A stretch of DNA of 64,000 bases, taken from contig NZ_VORA01000005.1 of the NCBI RefSeq assembly GCF_008477545.1, positions 179,838 through 243,837 on the forward strand, in the 5' to 3' direction. The position numbers and the translations under genes are program-made. Positions within the stretch are counted from its first letter, which is position 1. Each line of letters starts with the position of its first letter. The notes under the pieces are model-generated. The model made no database searches. It was given only the letters and a program-made list of their open reading frames with translations, and was not told the origin of the DNA. Below are positions 35,942 through 43,771 of the stretch, in pieces. The stretch comes from Roseibium aestuarii. GTDB lineage: Bacteria > Pseudomonadota > Alphaproteobacteria > Rhizobiales > Stappiaceae.

Positions 35942-36787
35942 TTATCCGCCCCCTGCCGGGATGGGGGCGGAGCTTGTTGTCGTCCAGCGGGCATCGCCGT
36001 CTTCGGTGATGCGACGCATGGACAATTCGAAATGGTAGAGATCCGGCCGGTAGAGGGCGCGGATGTATTCGACCGGACGCTCGTGGCGGTCGCGCACGAC
36101 GCGGCGCACCTCGATCAGCGGATTTCCCGGGTGGGTCTCCAGGGCTGCGGCGACATCGGTGTCGGCCAGCGTTGCGGTGATGGTCTGACGGGCGGATTCG
36201 ACCTCGACGCCCGCGCGCTCGAGAAGGTGCAGCAGCGGGATGCGGTTGAGGTCCTCGTGGTCGTAGTCGCGGCCGATATCGGCGGGAACATAGGTGACCA
36301 GATAGGACATGGGCTCGCCGTTGAGGCGACGTACGCGCACCGCGCGCTGCACCTCGTCGCCGGTGGCAAGGTCGAGGGCGTGGGCGATGTCCTCGCTGGC
36401 GGGCAGATAGGTGAACTCGAGCACCGTCGCCTCGGTGGACAGACCCATCAGCGAGACATTCTCCAGCCAGCCCTCGATGGAGGAGGTAACGGCCGGAGAC
36501 GGCGGGCGCTGCAGAACCCGGGTTCCCCGGCCGCGCTCGCGGATCACCAGTCCGGCATCCGCAAGTTCGTTGAGGGCACGCTTGGCGGTGATGCGCGAGA
36601 CGCCGAATTCGATGGAGAGATCCTGTTCGCTTGGCACGAGCTGGCCGGCAGCGAGATCCCCGCCATAGATCTGGTTGCGCAGGATGAGGAAGATCTGGTG
36701 GTAGAGCGGAACGGGCCCGGTCGGATTCAGGCGCGCCGCAGGAGCCTTGGCTCCCCCAGTGATGTCAGCCTGATTTCCGTTCGTCAT
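35942..36787 (-). CDS. GntR-family (HutC/UTRA type) transcriptional regulator
   Basis: Predicted 281-residue regulator. The ATG at 36787 is chosen over a GTG three codons earlier because the GGGGAG site would be too close to the latter. The winged helix lies at about residues 25-90 (VPSEQDLSIEFGVSRITAKRALNEL, GLVIRERGRGTRV), and a UTRA ligand-binding domain follows (about 105-265, ending with VEYIRALYRPDLYHFEL). HutC-type regulators are usually repressors released by a pathway intermediate. It is transcribed with or just ahead of the catabolic operon and divergently from the tautomerase fusion. Confidence 0.92.
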   Translation of the reverse strand: MTNGNQADITGGAKAPAARLNPTGPVPLYHQIFLILRNQIYGGDLAAGQLVPSEQDLSIEFGVSRITAKRALNELADAGLVIRERGRGTRVLQRPPSPAVTSSIEGWLENVSLMGLSTEATVLEFTYLPASEDIAHALDLATGDEVQRAVRVRRLNGEPMSYLVTYVPADIGRDYDHEDLNRIPLLHLLERAGVEVESARQTITATLADTDVAAALETHPGNPLIEVRRVVRDRHERPVEYIRALYRPDLYHFELSMRRITEDGDARWTTTSSAPIPAGGG

Positions 36788-36815
36788 CGGCGGCACTCTC
36801 CCCTTGGATGTTCAA

Positions 36816-36835
36816 ATGGTATAACAGTATGCCAT
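36816..36835. promoter_or_regulatory. palindromic operator candidate between gntR and the tautomerase gene
   Basis: ATGGTATA-ACAG-TATGCCAT is an inverted repeat with 8-bp arms and one mismatch, placed in the short AT-rich gap shared by the two divergent start regions. Size and symmetry fit a GntR/HutC dimer site, and the position would let one repressor control both directions. Confidence 0.6.
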
Positions 36836-36876
36836 TATGTCAATTCCGATGGTTCCGGAAAAAACGGAGGGACGTC

Positions 36877-37443
36877 ATGCCGGTGGTTCGGGTTCTGCTG
36901 ATCGAGGGATATGGGGCGCAGGTGCGGCGCCGGTTGGGGCAGGCCCTGACGGATGCGGTGCGCCTGGTGATCGATGCGCCAAAGGATGCGGTGATCGTGG
37001 CCACAGAAGAGGTTGCGCCGGAGAATTACATGCGCGGCGGCGAGACCCGTCAGCCCGGCCGGGCGGTGGCCGATCCGGTGGAGGCGGTGCAGACGTTCCT
37101 GGGGCTGATGAGCGCGCGGGATCTGGCCGGAGCGCAGGCCTGTCTCGCCCCCGGGGCCGAAATGGTGTTTCCCGGCGGCCGGCGGTTCACCGCGCTGGCG
37201 GACATGGTCGCCTGGGGGGCGACCCGCTATGCGCAAATCGACAAGAGCTTCGAGGGGTTCGATGTCTCGATGGGAGCGGCGGGGCCTGTGGTGTCGTGCC
37301 GGGGAACCCTCTCGGGCGTGTGGACCGACGGCACGCCCTTTTCCGGCATCCGCTTCACCGACCGCTTCGAGTTGACGGCCGAGGGCCTGATCTCCGGCCA
37401 AGAGGTCTGGAACGATCTGGGAGAGGCGCGCGCCCCCGCGTGA
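36877..37443 (+). CDS. tautomerase (4-OT-like) fused to a SnoaL/NTF2-like domain
   Basis: Predicted 188-residue two-domain protein. The ATG at 36877 has GGAGG six bases upstream. After Met removal the N terminus would be Pro, the catalytic base of 4-oxalocrotonate tautomerases, and residues 2-58 follow that fold (PVVRVLLIEGYGAQ, DAVIVATEEVAPENYMRGG). Residues about 67-185 look like a SnoaL/NTF2-type cone domain (AVQTFLGLMSARDLAGAQAC; LAPGAEMVFPGG; FTDRFELTAEGLI). It is divergent from gntR and so likely coregulated with the Hyu operon. Keto-enol isomerisation of a pathway intermediate is a reasonable guess. Confidence 0.82.
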   Translation: MPVVRVLLIEGYGAQVRRRLGQALTDAVRLVIDAPKDAVIVATEEVAPENYMRGGETRQPGRAVADPVEAVQTFLGLMSARDLAGAQACLAPGAEMVFPGGRRFTALADMVAWGATRYAQIDKSFEGFDVSMGAAGPVVSCRGTLSGVWTDGTPFSGIRFTDRFELTAEGLISGQEVWNDLGEARAPA

Positions 37444-37474
37444 GGGCGCGCAGCGGCATCAGAGTGTTGCGGCT

Positions 37475-38335
37475 TCAGAGCCTGACGGGGGTTTCCGCCA
37501 GACCGCGAATGCCCTCGCGCAGCACGAAGGTCTTGCCTGCATGGGGCTGGGCGGCGAGATCCTCGGCGCTCAGGCCTTCCTGTGCGGAGGTGCAATAGAG
37601 ATCGGTGAGATCCGCACCGCCGAAGGCCGGGCAGGTGACATGGGCCGCCGGCAGGTCCAGGGTGCGCACGAACTTGCCGTCCCTGTCATAGGCTGCCAGA
37701 CGGGAGGCCCCCCACTGGGCGTTCCAGAACAGACCTTCGGCGTCGATCACCGCGCCGTCCGGGTTCAGCCCTTCGGCCTTGAGATCGAGATAGATCTCGC
37801 GCTCCGCCACCGGCCAGCCGTCGCCATCGAGCTTCTGCCGCCAGACGAGCCCCAGGGCGGTATCCGAGAAGAAGGCTTCGGAGCCGTCGGGCAGGAAGCA
37901 GGTGGCATTGGGAATGGTGATGCCGCCGCAGAGCTGGCGCAACTCGCCCTTGTAGAGCCGCCAGTAGCTGCCAGCGCCGCTCTCGGCGGACTTGCCCATG
38001 GTGCCGATCCAGAAGCCGCCGTGGGGGTCGACCCGGCTGTCATTGGAGCGGGTGACCGGATTGTCGGCTTCGAGTGGCATGTAGGCCTCGCGGGCCCCCG
38101 TGTCCGCATCGAAAAGGGACAGGCCGCTCTCCGAGGCGATCAGCAGGCGCCGCTCATCGACGATGGCCGCGGCGGAGGCGTGTTCGCCCATGTCCCATTC
38201 CAGGGCCGTGTCGCCTTTTCGGCTCAGGAGCTTCCGGTTGATGATGTCAAACCAGAAGAGCTGCTGCCGCCCCGGGTGCCAGAGCGGCCCCTCTCCCAGA
38301 AAGCAGGCGCGGTCGTCGAAGATCTCTGCGGTCAT
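37475..38335 (-). CDS. SMP-30/gluconolactonase family sugar lactonase
   Basis: Predicted 286-residue six-bladed propeller lactonase. Metal ligands of the family are suggested by Glu15 in LGEGPLWH, Asn98-Asp99 in TRSNDSRVDPHGGFWIGTMG, Asn143 in IPNATCF and Asp193 in LNPDGAVIDAEGLFWNAQWG. It is the last gene of the chvE-ggu sugar operon, 29 bases after dgoA, so it should hydrolyse galactono- or arabinono-lactone formed by the dehydrogenase encoded upstream. GGGGAGGAA precedes the start. Confidence 0.92.
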   Translation of the reverse strand: MTAEIFDDRACFLGEGPLWHPGRQQLFWFDIINRKLLSRKGDTALEWDMGEHASAAAIVDERRLLIASESGLSLFDADTGAREAYMPLEADNPVTRSNDSRVDPHGGFWIGTMGKSAESGAGSYWRLYKGELRQLCGGITIPNATCFLPDGSEAFFSDTALGLVWRQKLDGDGWPVAEREIYLDLKAEGLNPDGAVIDAEGLFWNAQWGASRLAAYDRDGKFVRTLDLPAAHVTCPAFGGADLTDLYCTSAQEGLSAEDLAAQPHAGKTFVLREGIRGLAETPVRL

Positions 38336-38364
38336 GTCATTCCTCCCCGGTGGCCGTCTATCGC

Positions 38365-38970
38365 CTAGCCGACGGCCTTGTCATAGGCGGCGACCAGACT
38401 GGTTGCGCGGGCCTTGATGTCGTCCAGGCTGTAGCCGGGCTTGAACAGGTCCGAGCCGATGCCGAAGCCCCTGATGCCTGCGTCCAGCCACTCCTTCATG
38501 TTGTCCGGGCTGATGCCGCCGACCGCATAGCAGCGGGTGCCTGCGGGCAGGACGGCGCTGAGCGCCTTGAAGCCGCCGAGGCCGAGGACGGAGGAGGGGA
38601 AGAGCTTCAGCCCGTCCGCGCCCGCATGAAGGGCGGCGAAGGCTTCGGTCGGCGTCATGATGCCGGGATAGGAGAGCATGCCGGCGGCCTTGGTGGCACG
38701 GATCACCTCCACATTGGCATCGGGCGAGACGACCAGCGTGCCGCCGGCGTCCTTGACCGACTGGACCTGGGCGGTGGTCAGAACCGTGCCTGCGCCGATG
38801 GTGGCTTGCGCGCCGTATTTCGCGGCGATCCGGCCGATGCTGACGAGGGGATCGGGCGAGTTGAGTGGCACCTCGATGAGGGAGAAGCCGGCCTCGACGA
38901 GAATGTCGGCGACGTCGAGGGACTGCTCCGGGGTCAGGCCCCGCAGGATGGCGATCAGATTGCGGGCCAT
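38365..38970 (-). CDS. dgoA: 2-dehydro-3-deoxy-6-phosphogalactonate aldolase
   Basis: Predicted 201-residue class I aldolase of the KDPG/KDPGal family. The Schiff-base Lys122 (GLKLFPSS) and Glu33 (LIEVPLNSPDP) are in place, together with GAGTVLTTAQV near 59-69. The product pair would be pyruvate and glyceraldehyde 3-phosphate. It overlaps dgoK by 16 bases. The presence of dgoK next to it favours KDPGal over KDPG as substrate. Confidence 0.94.
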   Translation of the reverse strand: MARNLIAILRGLTPEQSLDVADILVEAGFSLIEVPLNSPDPLVSIGRIAAKYGAQATIGAGTVLTTAQVQSVKDAGGTLVVSPDANVEVIRATKAAGMLSYPGIMTPTEAFAALHAGADGLKLFPSSVLGLGGFKALSAVLPAGTRCYAVGGISPDNMKEWLDAGIRGFGIGSDLFKPGYSLDDIKARATSLVAAYDKAVG

Positions 38971-39950
38971 TCACCGGCCTCCTTCAGGGTGTGACAGGCG
39001 GCGGTGAGGCCGGCCAGGGTGGCGTCGGTGGTGTCCATCATCGCAGCATCCCTGCCGAAATGGCCGAGTGCCTGACGGTAGCGCGCGCCGAGCGGACCGG
39101 AGCCGATCAGTGCGACGGGCAGGTCTGCATCGGTCTCGGCAGCGGCGGTGAGTTCGGCGCCCAGCAACAGGCCCGAGAGATAGTCGAAGGCCTCGACGGG
39201 GGTGAACCCCTGCAGGAGCCCCCGGGCACGGATGGAGAAGAGATCGGCGGAGAGATTGCCGCGAAGGGCGCGCGCCCTGTCCAGCCCTTCGACGAATCGG
39301 GAGCCGGAGGTCTCGGACATGTCGGCGGCGGCCGCGAGCGAGTGGCGCAGCACCGAATGGCCGGAGAGAAGGGCGAACATCTCGCCGGTCATGTAGGTGC
39401 GGAAGGACAGGACCTGATCGTCCTTCAGTCGCGCCCATTTGGAATGGGTGCCGGGCAGGCAGAGCAGACCGTCGAAGCCGGGGTGTGCGGACAGGAAGCC
39501 GGCGATCTGGGTTTCCTCGCCGCGCATGACATCTGCCGGTTCCTGCTGGGCCAGACCGGGAAGGATGCGCAGGGCAAGGGCCGGGTCGGTGGCAGGCGCG
39601 CGCACCAGACCGGTCTCAGAAAGCGCCGGACCCGGAACCGGGCCGTAAGCTGCCTCGATCCACCCCTGACGGGCCCCGACCATGCCGCAGGCGATCATGG
39701 GTCTGGGGCCATCGGCGAGCCAGCCGGAGACCAGCTCGGCGAGTGCCTCTTCGAAGGCGTCGCGGGAGAGCTGGCCCATGCCCTTGTCGGAGGAGGCGCT
39801 GGCGATCGGACGGTCGTTTGCGTCCATGGCAAAGACACGCAGGCGACTGGTTCCCCAGTCGACCGCGATCCAGCTGATGGCACCTGGAATGACGGCGCTC
39901 CCGGCGGGAGCGCTCCGGGTCAAGGCTTGTGTCGGATCACTGCTCATCAT
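38955..39950 (-). CDS. dgoK: 2-dehydro-3-deoxygalactonokinase
   Basis: Predicted 331-residue kinase of the DgoK family. The N-terminal actin-fold phosphate motif IAVDWGTSRLRVFAMD (about residues 28-43) and the mid-protein LCLPGTHSKWARL (about 163-175) fit the family well. It phosphorylates 2-keto-3-deoxygalactonate before aldol cleavage. Overlaps with both neighbours (14 and 16 bases) indicate coupled translation. Confidence 0.94.
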   Translation of the reverse strand: MMSSDPTQALTRSAPAGSAVIPGAISWIAVDWGTSRLRVFAMDANDRPIASASSDKGMGQLSRDAFEEALAELVSGWLADGPRPMIACGMVGARQGWIEAAYGPVPGPALSETGLVRAPATDPALALRILPGLAQQEPADVMRGEETQIAGFLSAHPGFDGLLCLPGTHSKWARLKDDQVLSFRTYMTGEMFALLSGHSVLRHSLAAAADMSETSGSRFVEGLDRARALRGNLSADLFSIRARGLLQGFTPVEAFDYLSGLLLGAELTAAAETDADLPVALIGSGPLGARYRQALGHFGRDAAMMDTTDATLAGLTAACHTLKEAGEWPAI

Positions 39951-40875
39951 GAAAGGCTTCGGTGGTCACCCGCTTGCCGAGCATGAATGCATCGGCCACG
40001 TGGACCAGGGGGGAGAGGTCGACATCGCTGCCGCGCGTGGCAAGCAGCTCTGCGAAATGGGCGTAGATGCCGTCGTATTCCGACGCAAGGGCTTCATCGG
40101 CCGAAACCGACTTGCCGTCGATCAGAACTGTCGCACCACCGTCCTGCAGGACGACCGTTCCGTCCTTGGTGACGATCTCGATGTCCCAGGTCTGCTTGCC
40201 GGTCTGGCGCCAGTCGAAGTCGGCCTTCAGGGTGAAGCCATCCGGACCCCTGAAGTCGATGTCGGCGGCAATCGGCGTCTCGCAGTTTTCCGGGAAGGTG
40301 AGTTCGGCGGCCGTGACATGCAGGTCGACGGGCATGATCTCGGTCAGGATCGACAGGGCGTTGATACCCGGATCGAAGACGCCGACGCCGCCGGCCTGCC
40401 AGATCCAGGCCTGACCGGGATGCCAGTGCTTCACGTCCTCGCGCCAGGTGATGCGGCCGGAAACCGGCGTGCGGGTGGAGAGCCAGTCCTTGACGCCGGC
40501 CACGCCCTTGGCATGGCGCGAGTGCCAGGTGGCATAGAGCACGCAGCCGTTTGCCTCGGCCAGGCGCATCAGGTCGTGCACTTCGGCCAGCGTTGCTCCG
40601 GGCGGCTTTTCGAGAAGCACGTCCTTCTTGTAGTCCAGCGCCAGACGGGCAAGCTCGTAGCGCACCTGCGGCGGAACGCAGAGCGCGACGGCCGTGATAT
40701 CCGGCTGGGCTTTCAGCAGATCTTCCAGATCCTCGTAGGTCGGGACGTCCAGGCCGGACGCGCTGCGGCTGGCAACGGCGGCAAGGGTGAAGGCGTCGCT
40801 GCGGGCGATGGAGGGCAGGTGCTGGTCCTTGGCGATCTTGCCAAGGCCGACGATCGCGATCTTCGTGGCGGTCAT
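39937..40875 (-). CDS. gal: D-galactose 1-dehydrogenase-like oxidoreductase (Gfo/Idh/MocA family)
   Basis: Predicted 312-residue NAD(P)-dependent enzyme, matching the length of known galactose/arabinose 1-dehydrogenases. The ATG at 40875 directly precedes the Rossmann motif (IAIVGLGKIAKDQHLP), and the family motif EKPPGATLAEV follows near residues 91-101. It would oxidise D-galactose (and perhaps L-arabinose) to the lactone. An upstream in-frame extension runs through a GC-rich hairpin and is not coding-like. Confidence 0.88.
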   Translation of the reverse strand: MTATKIAIVGLGKIAKDQHLPSIARSDAFTLAAVASRSASGLDVPTYEDLEDLLKAQPDITAVALCVPPQVRYELARLALDYKKDVLLEKPPGATLAEVHDLMRLAEANGCVLYATWHSRHAKGVAGVKDWLSTRTPVSGRITWREDVKHWHPGQAWIWQAGGVGVFDPGINALSILTEIMPVDLHVTAAELTFPENCETPIAADIDFRGPDGFTLKADFDWRQTGKQTWDIEIVTKDGTVVLQDGGATVLIDGKSVSADEALASEYDGIYAHFAELLATRGSDVDLSPLVHVADAFMLGKRVTTEAFHDEQ

Positions 40876-40900
40876 GGGTCTCAGGATCCGGAATGGTTGA

Positions 40901-40924
40901 CCCCTCCCCCGGGTGGGGGAGGGG
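40901..40924. repeat. intra-operon GC hairpin upstream of the galactose dehydrogenase gene
   Basis: Perfect 10-bp inverted repeat CCCCTCCCCC/GGGGGAGGGG with a four-base loop in the 73-bp gap between the dehydratase stop and the dehydrogenase start. No T-tract follows. It may stabilise or partly attenuate the downstream message. Confidence 0.6.
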
Positions 40925-40948
40925 AGCATCAGGGACTAGGTGCTAGCT

Positions 40949-42691
40949 TCAATGGGCTTCGCGGGCAACCGCATTGCCGCGACCTCCGCGCAGGAAGTCG
41001 AAATCGGCGCCTTCGTCGGCCCCCAGCACGTGGTCATAATAGAGGCTGGCATAGCCGGAGGTCGGCCGCTCGATGGTCGGCTGCCATTCGGCCAGACGCC
41101 GGTCGAGTTCTTCCTGCGGGATGTCGAGATGCAGGCGGCGGTTGGCCACGTCGACCTCGATCATGTCGCCGGACTTCACCACGGCCAGAGGACCGCCGAC
41201 GGCGGCTTCCGGGGCCGTGTGCAGGATGACCGTGCCATAGGCGGTGCCGGACATGCGCGCATCGGAAATGCGGATCATGTCCTTGATGCCCTTGCGCAGG
41301 ACCTTCGGGGGAAGGCCCATGTTGCCGACTTCGGCCATTCCCGGATAGCCGCGCGGGCCGCAGTTCTTCATGACCATGATGCAGGTCTCGTCAATGTCGA
41401 GAGCCTCGTCGTTGATGCGGGCCTTGTAGTCGTCGATGTCCTCGAAGACCACGGCGCGGCCCTTGTGCTGCATCAGGTGGGCCGAGGCGGCCGAGGGCTT
41501 GAGCACCGCGCCCTTGGGGGCCAGGTTGCCGCGCAGAACCGCGATGCCGCCGGAGGAGGTCAGGGCCTTGTCGGCCGGCAGGATGACGTCCTCGTTCCAG
41601 TTGCGGGCCGGGGCCACTTCTTCCGCGATGGACTTGCCCGAAACGGTGACCGCATCGCCATGGAGATGGCCGGCATCCAGCAGGTTCTTCAGCACCACGG
41701 GCAGGCCGCCGGCATAGAAGAACTCTTCCATCAGATACTTGCCCGAGGGCATGAGGTTGACGATCGTCGGGATGTCGCGGCCGAGCCGGTCCCAGTCGTC
41801 GAGGGTCAGGTCCACGCCGGCGCGGTTGGCCATGGCCAGCAGATGCACCACCGCGTTGGTGGACCCGCCGATGGCCGCATTGGTGCGGATGGCATTCTCG
41901 AAGGCCTGCCGGGTCATGATGTCGGAGGGCTTGAGATCCTCCTTGACCATGTCGACGATGCGGCGGCCGGTGAGATGGGCCATCACCCGGCGGCGGCTGT
42001 CGACGGCCGGGATGGCCGCGTTGCCGGAGAGCGCCATGCCGAGGGCTTCGGCCATGCAGGCCATGGAGGAGGCGGTGCCCATGGTGTTGCAGGAGCCGGG
42101 CGAGCGGGACATGGCCTGCTCTGCCTCCAGGAAGTCGTCGGTGGTCAGCTCGCCGGACTTCACCATCTCGGAGAACTGCCAGAGCGCGGTGCCGGAGCCG
42201 ATGTCCTGACCGCGCCACTTGCCGTTGAGCATCGGGCCGCCGGTGACGGCGATGGCGGGAATGTCGACGGAGGCGGCGCCCATGAGCAGGGCCGGGGTGG
42301 TCTTGTCGCAGCCGACCATGAGCACGACCCCGTCGATGGGGTTGCCGCGCAGGGCCTCTTCCACGCCCATGGCGCAGAGGTTGCGGAACATCATCGCCGT
42401 GGGGCGGAGCGAGCTTTCACCGGGCGAGAACACCGGAAACTCGACCGGCAGGCCGCCGGCTTCGTAAATGCCGTGCTTCACCCGCTGGGCCAGATCGCGC
42501 AGATGGGCGTTGCAGGGGGTCAGCTCGGACCAGGTGTTGCAGATGCCGATGACGGGGCGGCCATCGAACAGGTCTGCCGGCAGGCCCTGATTGCGCATCC
42601 AGGACCGGTGATAGATCTGGTCCTTCTCGGTGCCTTCGAACCATTCCTGCGAGCGCAGACGGCGCGGCCATTGAGCTTTCTTGTGGGTCAT
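40949..42691 (-). CDS. araC: L-arabinonate/D-galactonate dehydratase (IlvD/Edd family)
   Basis: Predicted 580-residue Fe-S dehydratase. The ATG at 42691 gives the N terminus typical of rhizobial L-arabinonate dehydratase (KKAQWPRRLRSQEW). The three cluster ligands fall at Cys60, Cys128 (GCDKTTP) and Cys201 (CNTMGT), one residue off the positions known for the Rhizobium leguminosarum enzyme. The family accepts L-arabinonate, D-fuconate and D-galactonate, which fits an operon that also encodes the galactose dehydrogenase and KDPGal enzymes. The symbol araC follows Azospirillum usage for this dehydratase, not the E. coli regulator. Confidence 0.92.
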   Translation of the reverse strand: MTHKKAQWPRRLRSQEWFEGTEKDQIYHRSWMRNQGLPADLFDGRPVIGICNTWSELTPCNAHLRDLAQRVKHGIYEAGGLPVEFPVFSPGESSLRPTAMMFRNLCAMGVEEALRGNPIDGVVLMVGCDKTTPALLMGAASVDIPAIAVTGGPMLNGKWRGQDIGSGTALWQFSEMVKSGELTTDDFLEAEQAMSRSPGSCNTMGTASSMACMAEALGMALSGNAAIPAVDSRRRVMAHLTGRRIVDMVKEDLKPSDIMTRQAFENAIRTNAAIGGSTNAVVHLLAMANRAGVDLTLDDWDRLGRDIPTIVNLMPSGKYLMEEFFYAGGLPVVLKNLLDAGHLHGDAVTVSGKSIAEEVAPARNWNEDVILPADKALTSSGGIAVLRGNLAPKGAVLKPSAASAHLMQHKGRAVVFEDIDDYKARINDEALDIDETCIMVMKNCGPRGYPGMAEVGNMGLPPKVLRKGIKDMIRISDARMSGTAYGTVILHTAPEAAVGGPLAVVKSGDMIEVDVANRRLHLDIPQEELDRRLAEWQPTIERPTSGYASLYYDHVLGADEGADFDFLRGGRGNAVAREAH

Positions 42692-42744
42692 GGATCTCTT
42701 CCGGAGAGAGGGCGGCGGAGGCATGGCTCCGCCTGCCGCACGTG

Positions 42745-43746
42745 TCAGAGGGTCTTCACCGTGGTCAGGTCTTCCGGGCCCTCCTTCGGGCGGAAGCTGA
42801 GGGTGTTCTTCAGGGGCAGGCCGAAGGGATCTGCGGAGATCTCGAAGATGTCGCCGTCCCGGGTCTGGATCTTGTCGGCGAAGGAGAGGGTCGCCGTGCC
42901 GAACATGTGCACGTGGACGTCGCCAGCCTTGCGGAACACGTCATACTTGAAGTGATGGTGTTCCAGATTGTTGAGGGAATAGGACATGTTCGCCTCGCCC
43001 GAGACGAAGGGCTTTTCCCAGAGGGTCTGGCCGTCGCGCAGGATTCGCGAGGTGCCCTCGATGTTCTGCGGCAGGTCGCCCACCAGGATCTCCGGGCCGA
43101 AGGCGGCCGGGCGCAGCTTGGAATGGGCGAGATAGAGGTAGTTCACCTTTTCCGTCACGTGGTCGGAGAACTCGTTCGCCAGGGCAAAGCCGATCCGGTA
43201 GGGGGTGCCATCGTCGCCGATCACGTAGATCCCGGCGATTTCCGGTTCCTCGCCGCCATCCTTGGCGAAGGTGGGGGAGACGAGGGCCGCACCCGTCGGC
43301 ACGGCGCAATGGCCGTTGCCCTTGTAGAACCATTCCGGCTGGGCCCCGGCCTTGCCGTTCTCGGCCTTGCCGCCTTCCAGGCCGATCTGGAACATGCGCA
43401 TGCTGTCGGTGATCTCGGCCTCGGCGTCCTTCGACTTCACATGCATGGAGTTGCGGGTGGAGGCGGAGCCGAGATGGGTGAGACCGGTGCCGGTGAGGTG
43501 CAGGTGCGCCGGATCCGGCGGCATGATCGGCAGCAGAAGGCGGCCTTCCTCGGCCGCTGCGGCAAGGTCCACGGCCTCGCCGACCCCGAGCTCGCCGATG
43601 CGGGCGGCAATGGACTTGCCCGAACGGATGCAGTCGAGAGCCAGGTCGTAGACCGACGCGACGCCGTTGACCACATAGGCCTCGGTGCCTTCTCGGGTGA
43701 CGACGGCCGTCGTCCCGTCCGCACGCTTGATCTGGGAGAGAAGCAT
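42745..43746 (-). CDS. gguC: GguC/AraD1 family protein (fumarylacetoacetate hydrolase fold)
   Basis: Predicted 333-residue protein that accompanies gguA-gguB in Agrobacterium and relatives. The C-terminal two thirds show FAH-fold patterns (YRIGFALANEFSDHVTEK; LRPAAFGPEILVG). In arabinose pathways related proteins are placed at the step that handles 2-keto-3-deoxy acids, but the reaction of GguC itself is not firmly established. It lies between gguB and the dehydratase gene. Confidence 0.87.
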   Translation of the reverse strand: MLLSQIKRADGTTAVVTREGTEAYVVNGVASVYDLALDCIRSGKSIAARIGELGVGEAVDLAAAAEEGRLLLPIMPPDPAHLHLTGTGLTHLGSASTRNSMHVKSKDAEAEITDSMRMFQIGLEGGKAENGKAGAQPEWFYKGNGHCAVPTGAALVSPTFAKDGGEEPEIAGIYVIGDDGTPYRIGFALANEFSDHVTEKVNYLYLAHSKLRPAAFGPEILVGDLPQNIEGTSRILRDGQTLWEKPFVSGEANMSYSLNNLEHHHFKYDVFRKAGDVHVHMFGTATLSFADKIQTRDGDIFEISADPFGLPLKNTLSFRPKEGPEDLTTVKTL

Positions 43747-43771
43747 GTTCGTTTCCTCGTGAGACCGCGGA

